Shown here: piece by piece, positions 18,869 to 29,621 of the stretch | Layout: every line of letters begins with the position of its first letter | Position numbering within the stretch: the first letter of the stretch is position 1 | DNA from: Porphyridium purpureum | Lineage: Eukaryota; Rhodophyta; Bangiophyceae; Porphyridiales; Porphyridiaceae | NCBI GenBank assembly: GCA_008690995.1 | Contig: VRMN01000001.1 | Location: 1,488,001 to 1,552,000, forward strand | Length of the DNA stretch: 64,000 nucleotides | Direction of reading: 5' to 3' | Notes under the pieces: generated by a model | What the model was told of the DNA's origin: nothing | The model's input: only the letters and a program-made list of their open reading frames with translations | Databases searched by the model: none | Program-made: the position numbers and the translations under genes

Positions 18869-20989
18869 CTAGCTCAAAATAATGCCCTTCACCGCACCAG
18901 AGCGATTGCGGATGCCGCCTTCGACCCAGCCCTCCCACAAGTCTTTCACCTTTTTGGGCTTGTACTGTGCCCTTTTCTTTGCCTCGGCGGATGACTCAAA
19001 GTCAATGTCCAATTCGTCCTCATCGTCTTCGTTCTCCCCGCTGACGATTGAGTAGCCTTCTACCACAACTTCGACGCCATTAATTGTCTCCGGGATCCTT
19101 CGCCGCGGCGCCGTCTTGGCTTCCAGCTTTTTGACTGCATCAATGTTGAAAATGACATCCTCTCGCTGCCGCTCAAACTCAATCGCGCCCTGCCTGGAAA
19201 AGTCGTACTCGAGCGGGTCGCCCTTTTTGTAAAACCCTTCGAACGGGTCCATGGTGCGAATGGACTTCATGCTACGATACGGGTCATACACCGCGTTGCG
19301 AAGGACGGCTTCAATACGCTCCGTCGCACGGATGTAAATCGTCACTTCCGCAGCCGACTTGCCGTTCATCGCAATCCATCCCAATCCTCCGAGCAACAAA
19401 TCCTGGGGCTTGAAAGACGTGTTGGGACTGATCGTGATCGTACGTAGGCGATCACGCTCGTCGTCACCAAGCCGCGTACGCGCACGCACCACGTCTTCTG
19501 CGTCCTCTGCGTCTTCTGTGTCCGATTGTTGGACCGTTTCTGATCCACTACCCACCGAACCTTCACCTCCCTCGGCACGGGCGTCTGCAGTTTTCATGAC
19601 TCGAACGGGCAAATCAATTTCCACGGGTGCCTGCCACAGTGCGAGTCGAAAGTCCCACACAGGAACGTCTGGCGAAGAGCGCTCAATCTCGATCCGGACC
19701 ACCTGGTGGTTCGGGTACCCAATGACGAGACACGTGCCTTCAATGAGCTTGAACTTTTCGGGCTCCATGGGAAGCGGATGCTGCAACGATAAGCGATTGC
19801 GCAACCACGGCACCGGCTGCGGAATTAGCCCCGGCGTATCCCACACCGCGTGATTCGGGCTGTCGAGGCACGGCAATCGAATCGACATGAGCGTGGTACC
19901 TGGCAGCGAGGATACGGTGGGCATAAGCCGGCCGAACGCCTTCTTGCGCCCCCAACCGCGCGGGTCAGTAAACTCGATGTGGCGGAAAAAGCAGTCTGCC
20001 AAGGCGCGCGAGAGCGTCGACTTGCCAATATTGGCGGCACCAATCACGTAGATCTGGCGCTCAGCGGCTTCAGTAAACTTGTACACGCTGCGGGCCAGCC
20101 GAAATACCCCGCTACCAGTTAGTCCGCTGATGGGGAAGACCTTGAGCACGTTGTCACCGTACTGGCGCATCGCGAGTTGCTGCCAATCGTCGAGCATCGT
20201 CCTTGTCACTTTTGGCAAGAGATCGCACTTTGTCAAGGCGATGAAGATCGGATTCGTGCCGACGATCGTGCTCATTTTTTGCCACGGAATAAATGAGCCC
20301 ACCGGGTCGGTCGCGTCCACGACGACCACGATGAGCACTTTTTTCCACTTTAGCGTGCGCAGCTGATTCTCAAAAATTCGCACGTCTACGTTCCCCACCG
20401 CCTCGCGTGCCTCATCAAACGAGGCGTCCTCTAGGCCCTGACAGCGAGGACACAGCTCGAGATCGTCCAGCTGGTGGTAGCGGTACGGACGCGTCGAGTC
20501 GGTGGTGGTTGCTTCGATGCTCTTGCCGCCAGACAGGTCGCCAATATACGCGCCACACCCAAAGCACAGCTTGACGTCCTTCCGCGGGTTGAGCTTGCCT
20601 AGCACCACCACGTTATGGCTCTCCTTCCCCGAGCGCGACGGCTGGAACCGCAGCAACTGGCCAGGCTTCATGTTGCCAAATTCATCCAGGTGGCCATTGG
20701 CCCCTTCGTCTTTCGCGTTCTTCCCCGCCCTTGCGCCCTTCCCCGTACCTTTCTGGCCTTGCGCCTTGAACTTTGGCCTTGAGTTTTGCTGATTTCCGCC
20801 TTGACCACCGCCCCGCGGGCGCGACGAGTATGCCGCATGCACGACAACAACAAGCTTGCGTTCGGCTTTCCTACCGGCCAGCGCGCGACGACCACATCGA
20901 CCAGGCGTCCAGCACCCGCCGCGCAAAACCCCCGCCTCACGCTCAATTCCCGTGCCCAGCGCGTGCACAAATCCCGCGGCGCCCGCCAT
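18869..20989 (-). CDS. YqeH-like circularly permuted GTPase, probably plastid (NOA1/BPG2 group)
   Basis: Protein of 706 residues. The GTPase motifs occur in permuted order: TKCD (G4, about 253) precedes GAANIGKST (G1, about 316) and DTPG (G3, about 384). An N-terminal zinc finger of CFGCG...CPRC type precedes the G domain, as in YqeH and plant BPG2/NOA1, which help assemble the small ribosomal subunit in bacteria and organelles. The first 60 residues look like a transit peptide, followed by a low-complexity Gly/Lys/Gln stretch. The start is ATG 20989. On its sense strand a (GA)14 tract lies about 44 bases upstream. Confidence 0.85.
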   Translation of the reverse strand: MAGAAGFVHALGTGIEREAGVLRGGCWTPGRCGRRALAGRKAERKLVVVVHAAYSSRPRGGGQGGNQQNSRPKFKAQGQKGTGKGARAGKNAKDEGANGHLDEFGNMKPGQLLRFQPSRSGKESHNVVVLGKLNPRKDVKLCFGCGAYIGDLSGGKSIEATTTDSTRPYRYHQLDDLELCPRCQGLEDASFDEAREAVGNVDVRIFENQLRTLKWKKVLIVVVVDATDPVGSFIPWQKMSTIVGTNPIFIALTKCDLLPKVTRTMLDDWQQLAMRQYGDNVLKVFPISGLTGSGVFRLARSVYKFTEAAERQIYVIGAANIGKSTLSRALADCFFRHIEFTDPRGWGRKKAFGRLMPTVSSLPGTTLMSIRLPCLDSPNHAVWDTPGLIPQPVPWLRNRLSLQHPLPMEPEKFKLIEGTCLVIGYPNHQVVRIEIERSSPDVPVWDFRLALWQAPVEIDLPVRVMKTADARAEGGEGSVGSGSETVQQSDTEDAEDAEDVVRARTRLGDDERDRLRTITISPNTSFKPQDLLLGGLGWIAMNGKSAAEVTIYIRATERIEAVLRNAVYDPYRSMKSIRTMDPFEGFYKKGDPLEYDFSRQGAIEFERQREDVIFNIDAVKKLEAKTAPRRRIPETINGVEVVVEGYSIVSGENEDDEDELDIDFESSAEAKKRAQYKPKKVKDLWEGWVEGGIRNRSGAVKGIILS

Positions 20990-22245
20990 CCCGTCTCACC
21001 TCGCACACACTCAGACACAAGCGACACACACACTCTCTCTCTCTCTCTCTCTCTCTCTCTTGCTCTCCCAGCCACCGCGCCGCGCAGCAGCCGCTCAACA
21101 TCGGCACGCTCCCGCGTAAATCGGTTTAAAGCAGTTGTGTTTAACGGTTTATCGGCGAATGCCATGTGGTGGCGGTGCGCGTGCTTGGAGGACATGCTGC
21201 GCCTGTCCGCGGCGGCCGCATGGACGCTAGATGCGCGGCGCGGCGTGCGAACCAGCTGCGCGCGTCCGAAACGCACGCAGCACGCCTGCCTCGAACGCGC
21301 GCGGCCCGCATAGCTTGGCGGCGCATCCATGCTCCCGAGCGCCGCACCAGCCACATTCGTCGTGTCAACGCGGCCGCAGCCCGCACCGCGCCGCGCCGCG
21401 CGCAGATACACACGCATGCGGTGTTCTTGGCTGCCGCGTCGCACGCACAATCATCCCCACAGACCACAACTCACACACAAACAAACACACACACCACCAC
21501 CACCGCAGCACCGCGCCCAGCCGCCAACCATGTCATCCCGCATCCCTAATATTTCATCTGTCATCATTCAAGTCACGTACCACATCGGGGCTGTTTACTT
21601 ATGATCCGCACGCACCGTCATCCCTGGCTTGCTGAGGTACAGCATGACTGTACTAAGGGTGTCGTGAGTGGCAGCGCAGCGTGGCCACCACGCGACGTGT
21701 CATAGCAACGCGCGCAGATTTAGTAGAGACGTGCAGCGGGTGTGTTTTCTTCTTTGCGGGGCGTGCCAAAGTGGCGCACTGTTAGTTGAAGCGGCTGCGA
21801 GGGTACAAGACGGGGACATGCGAAGGTGGTGCGCTTACGGACGTGTTAGAACGTGCGCGCTGGTGATATACGCAGGCTGCTCGCGTATCGGCGTGGCCAG
21901 CTGAAGGGGAAGCGTGGAAATACGGGGGCCGCACGTAGCCGACACTCGGTCCGTCCCGCGTGTGTCGCTGCTGCAAAAGCACGGCGTGGTCGATCGCTCG
22001 CACGTGGCTGAAGCTAAAGTCGCACGAGGCCGGGGAACGTCCCACGGGGAGACGCGTAGGAACCGAGTCGGTGCGTCTGGGTGGGGTGTTGGGTTCGCGG
22101 CGTGCGCGGCGCTCGGGAGCGGAGAGGGTGGCACCAGAATAGGGGCTGTGCGGCAACGGGTGCGAAACGTAGTTTTGTGCAAACGTTCGTCTCGCACGCG
22201 TCGGCATTAGGACGAGGCGTGAGTTTGCCCGCCGAGCTTGCAGTC
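20990..22245. other. Long divergent intergenic region between the YqeH-like gene and UBC13
   Basis: About 1.25 kb without a credible gene. It contains a (CT)14 run at 21033-21060, a pair of oppositely oriented AACCG-type motifs around 21117-21150 (AATCGGTTTAAA and TTTAACGGTTTA), CA/AC-rich sequence at 21470-21515 and a GAGGTACAG motif at 21634-21642. Several Arg/Ala-rich open frames on both strands look like by-products of GC-rich DNA. Confidence 0.5.
21033..21060 (+). repeat. (CT)14 microsatellite
   Basis: Perfect dinucleotide run. On the sense strand of the YqeH-like gene it reads as (GA)n just upstream of the start codon. Confidence 0.95.
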
Positions 22246-22698
22246 ATGGCAGGACTGCCAAAGCGGATTCAGAAGGAGACCGAGCGGCTGCAGGCAGAGC
22301 CGGCGCCCGGGATCTCAGCGGTGCCACACGACAATAACCCGCGCCATTTCAATGTGATCATCAACGGGCCCAACGAGTCGCCGTACAGTGGCGGCATCTT
22401 TAAACTCGAGCTGTTCCTGCCGGAAGACTACCCGATGGGCCCGCCCAAGGTGCGGTTTCTCACGCGCATCTACCACCCGAACATCGACCGCCTGGGAAGA
22501 ATATGCCTAGACATTCTGAAGGACAAGTGGAGCCCTGCGCTGCAGATCCGCACGGTGCTGCTGAGCATCCAGGCGCTGCTCAGTGCGCCCAACCCGGACG
22601 ACCCACTGAACAACGAGGCCGCCGATCGCTGGAAGAAGGACGAGCAGCAAGCCATCCAGACCGCCAAGACCTGGACCGCGACGTACGCGAGAGAATAA
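22246..22698 (+). CDS. UBC13: Ubiquitin-conjugating enzyme E2 N (Ubc13)
   Basis: Full-length (150 residues) E2 that, with a UEV partner, builds Lys63-linked ubiquitin chains in DNA damage tolerance and signalling. The HPN motif is at 77-79, the active-site Cys at 87 (GRICLDIL) and the RING-contact Met at 64 (DYPMGPPK), all at Ubc13 positions. The C terminus ends in ATYARE without extension. AATAAA at 22697-22702 overlaps the stop codon. The UEV partner is not in the window. Confidence 0.96.
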   Translation: MAGLPKRIQKETERLQAEPAPGISAVPHDNNPRHFNVIINGPNESPYSGGIFKLELFLPEDYPMGPPKVRFLTRIYHPNIDRLGRICLDILKDKWSPALQIRTVLLSIQALLSAPNPDDPLNNEAADRWKKDEQQAIQTAKTWTATYARE

Positions 22699-23165
22699 TA
22701 AAGGCATGCGCGTGCCAATCTCGCGGCACGCCTCTGAGCGCGCGCGTGCCCGCAACGCTATGCATCGCCCACAAACCTGTCCAAGCACTGCCTCTCCTGC
22801 CTGTGTCCACACGCCACCGCGCTCTCCATCCGGGTCTTCATATGTAAATCGCCCTGTTTCAGTATGCTCGGGGCCCGAACGCAAACGCGGCTGGCACGCG
22901 GTTTCGCAAGCGCGTAGATGTTGGGGAAGCAGGGCAGACAGCGAGGGGCGGAAGAAAGGTGGACCCGCGCGACAGATAGACAGACCAGGGGGGAGGCGGG
23001 TGAGGGGTTGCGTTCGCGCTGTCTGTTGCGGCCGTGCGTGTTCGTCCGCCGGTGCAGGAGGAGCTGATCGGATCGCGTGCCGAGCGACGGCAGATTCGAC
23101 ATCCATCGCGTGCACGCAGACAACCAAGCTGAGCGCGCGCGTGTTCTTCAATCGAGCGGGTCAGC
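22699..23165. other. Intergenic region between UBC13 and SEC23
   Basis: About 470 bases with the UBC13 3' end and the SEC23 promoter. No gene, repeat or clear motif was recognised. Confidence 0.4.
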
Positions 23166-25484
23166 ATGGACTTTTCGCAGCTGGAAGATATCGATGGCTG
23201 CCGCTGGTCGTGGCTGGTGTGGCCGTGGTCGCGGCTGGACGCCACGCGCTGCGTCGTGCCGTTCGGCTGCATGTACACGCCGCTGCGGCAGCTGCCTCAG
23301 ATGCCGCCGCTGTTGCCGTACGAGCCTGTCACGTGCCGCGGCGCGTCATGCCAGGCAGTGCTTAACCCGTACTGCCGGATCGACGTCCGGTCCAAGATCT
23401 GGGTGTGTCCCTTCTGCATGCAGCGGAACGCGCTACCTGCTCACTACGCCGATATTTCCGAGACAAACTTGCCCGCGGAGCTCATTCCAAACTTCACAAC
23501 GGTAGAGTACGCGCTGCCGCGCCAACCGGCGCCGCCGCCTGTCTTTTTGTTTGTGCTTGACACGTGCCTGCGTGAGGATGAGCTTGCGGTGGCCAAGGAG
23601 TACATTGTCAAGTCGCTTGCGCTGCTCCCGCCCGAGGCCTACGTAGGGCTCATCACATTTGGACAGAATGTGCACGTTCATGTGCTGGCAGACGCCGAGT
23701 GCTCGCGCGCCTACGTGCTCAAGGGCGAGAAGGAGTACACAACCCAGCGCATTTCCGAACTGCTCTCGTTGGGCTTTGCCGGCGGGCGCGGCGTCGCGAC
23801 GTCGACCGGAATGAGTGCAGGTGGCGCGCCAAACAAGCCGACAGAAACGTCCACAGCATACGGCGCTGCGCGGTTCCTGCAGCCGCTGTCGGAGAGCGAG
23901 TTCATTCTGACGTCGCTGCTCGAGAACACCAAGCCAGATCCATGGCCCGTGCCCGCACAAGAGCGCGCGCGCCGTGCAACGTGCACGGCGCTGTCAATTG
24001 CTGTGGGACTGCTGGAGAATTCGCATGCCAACTTTGGTGCGCGCATCGAGTTGCTTGTGGGTGGGCCGTGCACGGTGGAGCCGGGCAAGGTGGCAGGCCT
24101 CAAGCTGGACGACATTTTGCGTTCACACAATGATATTGAAAAGGAGCAGGCACCATACGTAAAGAAGGCACTAGCGGCTTACGAGGCGATTGCGGCGCGC
24201 GCAGTGAATGCCGGACACACAATTGATATCTGGGCGTGCGCGCTGGATCAGGTGGGATTGTATGAGATGAAGAGCTGCGTAGATCGCACCGCCGGTATGT
24301 TTGTGTTGGCCGAGAGCTTCAATCATCCCATGTTTAAGCGCAGCTTTGAGATGTTCTTTGCGCGCGACGAGAATGACCACCTGATGCTGCACTCGCAGGC
24401 AAGCCTGGACGTGCTGACCAGTCGCGAGATGAAAGTTGCCGGGTGCATCGGGCCTGTCGCAAGCTTGAACAAGGCATCGCAGTACGTATCGCAGGAGCTT
24501 GAGATCGGGATTGGTGGTACCTCCGCGTGGCGGTTGTGTTCCATCGACCCGGCCACCACCCTTGGCGTCTACTTTGAAATCGTGAACAACCACAACACGC
24601 CCATGCCAGAGGGTCAGTATCGGTACGTGCAATTCATCACCAAATACCAGCATTCGTCAGGCCAGTATCGAGAGCGTGTTAGCACGCTCGCCGGGCGGTG
24701 GGCAGATGGCTCGAGTTTGGCCGATATTGGTTCGGGTTTCGACCAGGAAGCAGCGGCCGTGCTCATGGCACGCATGGCCGTGTACAAGACCGAGAATGAG
24801 GAGGCGTTCGATATTTTGAGATGGCTCGATCGCATGTTGATCCGGCTTTGTGCGCGCTTTGCTGATTACCAAAAGGACGAGCCAGAATCGTTCAATCTCA
24901 GCGCCAACTTTTCGCTATACCCGCAATTCATGTTCAACTTGCGCCGCTCGCAGTTTTTGCAGGTGTTCAACTCGTCGCCGGACGAGACAGCGTACTACCG
25001 CTCGTATCTCAATCGTGAGAACACGCTCAACGGCTTGCTGATGATCCAGCCAACGGTCATGTCATACACGCTGGGCGCGCCGCCCGTGCCTGTTCTGCTG
25101 GACATCACGTCGGTAAAGAAGGACGCCATCCTTATCTTGGACACGTTCTTCTTCATCATTGTTTTCTGCGGTAGTACCATCGCGCAGTGGCGCAAGGCCG
25201 GGTATCATAACGATCCCAACCATGAGAACTTTCGAAATTTGTTGCAAGCACCGCAAGATGATGCCGCCGCGGTGCTGGATGAGCGCTTCCCGTATGCGCG
25301 TTACATTGAGGCGGATGAAGGCGGCTCGCAGGCGCGCTTCCTGCTCGCCAAGCTGAACCCTTCGGTCAACCACCACAGTGCGAATGGTGGCTACGGTGCG
25401 GGCGAGAGCTTTGTGTTTACAGACGACGTTTCGCTTGGCGTTTTCATGGAGCATCTGAAGAAGCTAGCCGTTGCTTCGCAGTAA
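23166..25484 (+). CDS. SEC23: COPII coat protein SEC23
   Basis: Full-length (772 residues) inner COPII coat subunit and GTPase activator of SAR1 at ER exit sites. The zinc finger has Cys 57, 62, 81 and 84 (spacing as in human SEC23), then a vWA-like trunk ([20 protein letters not shown]), beta-sandwich, helical and gelsolin-like domains. The arginine finger for SAR1 fits Arg 724 in [11 protein letters not shown]. The C terminus [21 protein letters not shown] is canonical. The start is ATG 23166, and no intron interrupts it. Confidence 0.97.
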   Translation: MDFSQLEDIDGCRWSWLVWPWSRLDATRCVVPFGCMYTPLRQLPQMPPLLPYEPVTCRGASCQAVLNPYCRIDVRSKIWVCPFCMQRNALPAHYADISETNLPAELIPNFTTVEYALPRQPAPPPVFLFVLDTCLREDELAVAKEYIVKSLALLPPEAYVGLITFGQNVHVHVLADAECSRAYVLKGEKEYTTQRISELLSLGFAGGRGVATSTGMSAGGAPNKPTETSTAYGAARFLQPLSESEFILTSLLENTKPDPWPVPAQERARRATCTALSIAVGLLENSHANFGARIELLVGGPCTVEPGKVAGLKLDDILRSHNDIEKEQAPYVKKALAAYEAIAARAVNAGHTIDIWACALDQVGLYEMKSCVDRTAGMFVLAESFNHPMFKRSFEMFFARDENDHLMLHSQASLDVLTSREMKVAGCIGPVASLNKASQYVSQELEIGIGGTSAWRLCSIDPATTLGVYFEIVNNHNTPMPEGQYRYVQFITKYQHSSGQYRERVSTLAGRWADGSSLADIGSGFDQEAAAVLMARMAVYKTENEEAFDILRWLDRMLIRLCARFADYQKDEPESFNLSANFSLYPQFMFNLRRSQFLQVFNSSPDETAYYRSYLNRENTLNGLLMIQPTVMSYTLGAPPVPVLLDITSVKKDAILILDTFFFIIVFCGSTIAQWRKAGYHNDPNHENFRNLLQAPQDDAAAVLDERFPYARYIEADEGGSQARFLLAKLNPSVNHHSANGGYGAGESFVFTDDVSLGVFMEHLKKLAVASQ

Positions 25485-26485
25485 GCGCCTGAGCGCGCTG
25501 AGCGCAGTGCGCTGTGGGTGGAGCTGACGCAGCGCTCACGGAATCCAACAAAAATGTAAATCATCCTAGGCGTTCTTGTATGTTCATGGCTGCAGATTCT
25601 ACAACTCTTAAGAGTTTTGCAGAAACTCTCTGACCTGGCATGCCTGGCTGGTGCCTCGTTGAACGTTCGCGCGCGCACTCTGTGTCGTGGCGCTCCCTTT
25701 TGGTATTGTGAGAAGCAATATTCACCTGTGTGTGGGAACCACCCCCAGCTTGACAGGTAGAAAGGAGAGGAACAAAACTGACGCCGTGCGAACTTGCATA
25801 TCAGTTTAGAGTGCCCCTACAGTACGACATGCTTTGTTCGCACGACGGACAATGGCATCGCCACTGCCATCACCACCGTGGTTGCAAAGCATGCTCACGC
25901 ACGCTAATCGCTCATCCACACGGCGCCCTGTAGCGTCGAATGGTTTTCGCTCTGGAACGGTGTGGCCGGACCGGGCTCTTGACTAAAACCTTCACACGCG
26001 CTCTGGCGTCGTCCGTGATGCGAACGAGCGAGGCACGTGGCTCGCTGTCTCGCCAGTTTCGCTCACGTCGCGCCGCCAGTTTGGTGCAGCGTCGGGACGC
26101 GAGCGCGCGCTTGACAGAGACGAGGCATGACAGCACATGTGTGGCAAGCGATGTTCAGTCGGCGACTGATGCTGTGTACGCACGAAAAGTAGGAGCCGAA
26201 CGCGGCTGGTGTACGCGCTCCGCAGCGCGCCGCAATCTTGAACGCGCAGCATCTCAAGGTTGAGCGTGTTTCCAAACGTGAACTCGTGCAATTCTTGCAG
26301 TCGGTGGCAAGGCGCAGTGCAGCAGGAAGTGCTCCGCGCTGCGGATGCGTGCTTGGGTTAAAGAGGCCGTGATGCGCACGCAGCGACGGAAGACGCGCGC
26401 CACAGGGCCCCCACGCGAGTTCGGATAAAAAGTGGAGGAAGAGTTGGCGGGTTCGTGGAACGAGACAGGGTCGAGGCCAGAGGCG
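25485..26485. other. Intergenic region between SEC23 and the lipase gene
   Basis: About 1 kb. It should hold the SEC23 3' end and the lipase promoter. Short Arg-rich frames on both strands around 25940-26290 show no family features. No repeat was seen. Confidence 0.4.
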
Positions 26486-28579
26486 ATGGCTGACATTCAG
26501 CAGCACAAGTCTGCGGATACGCCTACCGTGGCGGCGAATGCGGACACAGAAGCGGCGGAGAACGCCGACCATGTTCAAGAAAACGGCCCGCCGCAGAGCG
26601 GATTCGCTAGTGTTATTATTGAAAGTATGACCCAAAATGGCATGACGTGGTGCGAGCAGTTCATGGCCTCGTCGGAGCGCATGGAGGCCGCCACGGGCAC
26701 CGATCGTAGAGCCGCATCGACAGCTGCTTCAGCTGCTGCCGCCATCGCATTGACAGCGCCCGATTCAACTGACAGTCATGCTTCAGATGAGTACGAAGAA
26801 TACGAAGCGCTTCACCGCGACTTGACCTGCAACATGGAATTCATGGAGGCTCTCAAAGACGACGCTGCGATCTGTGGCACCGAGCTGGAGGACCTGACTG
26901 ACACGGACGAGTTGTTTGGCGAGTTTGCGCAGCGCCATTCCCCCGGGTCATCTTTCTCAGCAGGCAGTGAAAGCGCTATCCAGCTGGACATCAATCGCAC
27001 TGCGCACGGCAAGAGTCACTCGGGCAGTATGGAAACGCTGAGTTTTCTTTCGTCCACCAGCAGTCTAGCACTGCGCAAGGCAGCCAAAGCTGCAAGGCAG
27101 GCTGTCACATCTGCGAGGATACCATCTGATGGTCTTGCTTCGGAGGCGAGCCAAGAGAATGCAGCGAAAGCCAAAGATCCCAGCCAGTTCTTTCCCGAAG
27201 GCTACCATCCGCACGATGCTAAAGTGCTTGTCAGCTATAGCAACGCAGCGTACTGCCGTGTTCATGTGAACTCGACGCTCAGTGAATGCCATTGCAAGCG
27301 CATCGATGCAGCGCCGGACTTTGTAGTCATCACAGACATTCGCAACCCTAAGACGCAGGCACACGCCTATGTTGGCTACAGCGTGCAGCGCATGGCATTT
27401 ATCGTTGCGTTTCGCGGTACGGCCAATCTGCGAAACTGGATTAGCAATCTACAATGCACGCACGACAAGGTGGCTTTCCTTGAAGGCAAAGCATCGGACG
27501 GGGCGCTTGTTCATTCGGGCTTTGCATGTCTGTACGCGTCGGTTCGAGATGCCATCATGGACGCGTCGGTCAGATTCAGGAACAAGTTGGACGGTGTTCT
27601 TCCCTTTCATCAAGAGTTGGCTGCGTCCTGGGCAGAGGACCCTTCAAAATACAACCCGTTTAGGATTCTTGTGACAGGTCACTCGTTAGGCGGCGCACTC
27701 GCCACGCTGTTTGCTCTTGACCTCAAAGTTTCTTGTGGTATCGACTCGGAAGTGTACACATTTGGCCAACCACGCGTTGGAAACAAGGCGTTTGCGCGCT
27801 TCTACAATTCAGAAGTGCCCCAAACGTTCCGAATCATCAACGACTGGGACGTTGTGCCCCATCTGCCTCTACGCAAGGCCGGCTTCCATCACTGTGGTCA
27901 AGAAATATGGTATCGCACGCGCGCACAAGACGATAGCAAGAAGGCAGGCAAGAATATGAGCAAGACGCTGATCGCTCTGCCCCAACCAAAAGCGGCAAGT
28001 GGAGGCGGTCTGTTTGCGCAATTTCAAGAGATCGACCTCGACTCTGAAATTCCATTTATTGGATGCGCGGCTGACAACGTGAACCTGACCAAGCTAAACG
28101 TGCTCGACCACCGTCTTTATTGGTCTCGTCTGACGGGGAATCGCAAGCTTCGCGGGGAGAAGCCGCCAACGGAGCGGGTGTATGTCGATGGCGTCATGGT
28201 CAAGTGCGTCAGTGAGACGATTACGGACTTGGTGACGCGGCGCACAGACGTTGTGACACTTCTGTTTGTGTACTCTCTCTTCTGCGCCGCGTGCATAATG
28301 GTGCAACCAAAAGTGGTTCAATTCGGGAAGAACCTACGTGCGGCTGATCTAGAATCGCGCCTTCAGCTTGCGTGCATCCACGGCAGCTGGAACGACCTAC
28401 CCGATGAGTATGAGTTTGCGAGCTTCCCCTGTTTTTACGTGGTCGAGCCAGGCAAGAGCCCCGTACGCTTTGTTCTTCCCTCGCCGGACATTCGACCTGT
28501 GCTTGAATATGCCGTGCGTGCAGCGGGTGTGGAAGCCTTTAGCGAGCAGCTCCTCCATAGCAAAGCGCCGAAGAAGTAG
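26486..28579 (+). CDS. Class 3 lipase fused to a C-terminal thioredoxin-like domain
   Basis: Protein of 697 residues. The first 230 are disordered and acidic (Ser/Ala/Asp/Glu rich). Residues about 240-560 are an alpha/beta-hydrolase of the lipase class 3 family with an intact triad: Ser400 in VTGHSLGGALATLFALDL, Asp455 in NDWDVVPHLP and His542 in LDHRLYW. Such enzymes hydrolyse acylglycerols. From about 570, TRRTDVVTLLFVYSLFCAACIMVQPKV matches a PDI-type thioredoxin fold with a CAAC pair at 600-603, then a cis-Pro-like segment, FASFPCFYVVEPG. No signal peptide is evident. I used ATG 26486; the upstream GTG at 26432 is not needed. Confidence 0.8.
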   Translation: MADIQQHKSADTPTVAANADTEAAENADHVQENGPPQSGFASVIIESMTQNGMTWCEQFMASSERMEAATGTDRRAASTAASAAAAIALTAPDSTDSHASDEYEEYEALHRDLTCNMEFMEALKDDAAICGTELEDLTDTDELFGEFAQRHSPGSSFSAGSESAIQLDINRTAHGKSHSGSMETLSFLSSTSSLALRKAAKAARQAVTSARIPSDGLASEASQENAAKAKDPSQFFPEGYHPHDAKVLVSYSNAAYCRVHVNSTLSECHCKRIDAAPDFVVITDIRNPKTQAHAYVGYSVQRMAFIVAFRGTANLRNWISNLQCTHDKVAFLEGKASDGALVHSGFACLYASVRDAIMDASVRFRNKLDGVLPFHQELAASWAEDPSKYNPFRILVTGHSLGGALATLFALDLKVSCGIDSEVYTFGQPRVGNKAFARFYNSEVPQTFRIINDWDVVPHLPLRKAGFHHCGQEIWYRTRAQDDSKKAGKNMSKTLIALPQPKAASGGGLFAQFQEIDLDSEIPFIGCAADNVNLTKLNVLDHRLYWSRLTGNRKLRGEKPPTERVYVDGVMVKCVSETITDLVTRRTDVVTLLFVYSLFCAACIMVQPKVVQFGKNLRAADLESRLQLACIHGSWNDLPDEYEFASFPCFYVVEPGKSPVRFVLPSPDIRPVLEYAVRAAGVEAFSEQLLHSKAPKK

Positions 28580-28807
28580 TCCTGCGTGTGAAGTTTGTGG
28601 ATACGCCCACGAGCGCGGTACGCTCACCAAGTGCCGATGCATGGTGCAAATGAACATTTTCCGCGTCACCTTGCTTTCTCCAGCTTTATTATGGTGCTCC
28701 CCGCACGCTCATTATTTTTCGAGTCCTCTTCAGCCTTTATCATTGGCGGCTCCAGCAGCGCTCGCAATTCGTCTTGGTGCGTGATTGGCGCAGCGAATCG
28801 GATTGGG

Positions 28808-29266
28808 ATGGCGTTCATTGGAGCCAGTACGGGAGCGGGGGCCCAGGCACAGCCGTCAGGCGTTGCACGGCGCTCTCGTGCTGTGCAAATGTGCGCGAAC
28901 GCAGACCCGCCGAGGCCGCGCGCCGTGGTTGCCGGATGGGCTGTTGCGGCGGCACTGTTGGTCCACGGCGCCGGGTCTCACGCGGCGCTCGCGGCGGCCG
29001 AACCAGTGTCGCGCGGTGCGCAGATCTTTGAGAGTAATTGCGCCGCGTGTCACCTCGGCGGGGGTAACATCCTGCCATTCGCGCGCTCCAAGACGCTCAA
29101 GAAGCCGGCGTTGGAAAAGGCCAAGTTGTACGAGAAGGATGCTATGGTGGAGTTTGTGAGCGCTGGCAAGGGCGCGATGCCGTCATATAAGGACAAGTTG
29201 GAGAGGGCCGACCTGGATGAAGTGGCGGAGTTTATTTTGACGCGCGCTGCCGAGAACTGGAAGTAG
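28808..29266 (+). CDS. petJ: Cytochrome c6, nuclear-encoded with bipartite presequence
   Basis: Soluble thylakoid-lumen electron carrier from cytochrome b6f to photosystem I. The mature part of about 88 residues has the haem site CAACH (78-82 from the chosen start) and the axial Met124 in KGAMPSYKD, and ends in ENWK. The presequence is bipartite: a Ser/Arg-rich plastid transit part (MAFIGAST...), then a hydrophobic lumen signal (AVVAGWAVAAALLV) ending in ALAAA before EPVSRG. I chose ATG 28808 because MAFIG is typical of red algal transit peptides; ATGs at 28691 and 28637 are in frame upstream. It follows the lipase gene on the same strand. Confidence 0.9.
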   Translation: MAFIGASTGAGAQAQPSGVARRSRAVQMCANADPPRPRAVVAGWAVAAALLVHGAGSHAALAAAEPVSRGAQIFESNCAACHLGGGNILPFARSKTLKKPALEKAKLYEKDAMVEFVSAGKGAMPSYKDKLERADLDEVAEFILTRAAENWK

Positions 29267-29621
29267 CTGACGGTTCTTTGATCGTCCCGCTCCGCGGTCC
29301 GCACAAGATTCTTCACTCATTCGCTACGCGATCAGAATGAAAAACATAATCAGGCTTGGATAATGATAGGTCAGTGATCGCTCTGCGCTCCGACCGATCG
29401 GCGTTCGCCTTGGCTTTTCCAGCATCTCCCAAACTTACGGACAAGCACCATGTATCTCCCCGGCCATTGGGTTCTTTTCCATACCCGGTCGGGGTCGTAA
29501 ATGCAGTGCTAGAGCAAACGAAGTATCACGCGAGGATTGTCTGGTTCGTGTTTCTATTCCATGAAATTCCGGATCCTTAAATCAAAACTCGTACAACTCA
29601 TGGTGTTGGCTGGCGTCCTCT
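29267..29621. other. Convergent intergenic region between cytochrome c6 and sirtuin genes
   Basis: About 355 bases holding the 3' ends of both genes. No other feature was recognised. Confidence 0.4.

Noticed and set aside
21141-21635. Overlapping Ala/Arg/His-rich frames in the YqeH/UBC13 intergenic region
   Set aside because: Open frames exist on both strands in several phases, as expected for GC-rich DNA, and none has family features.
26432-26485. GTG start extending the lipase by 18 residues (same pattern at 1540, 3567, 13885, 16948, 43884, 48585, 52044)
   Set aside because: These upstream starts are GTG or TTG, which nuclear genes rarely use, and they add no conserved sequence.
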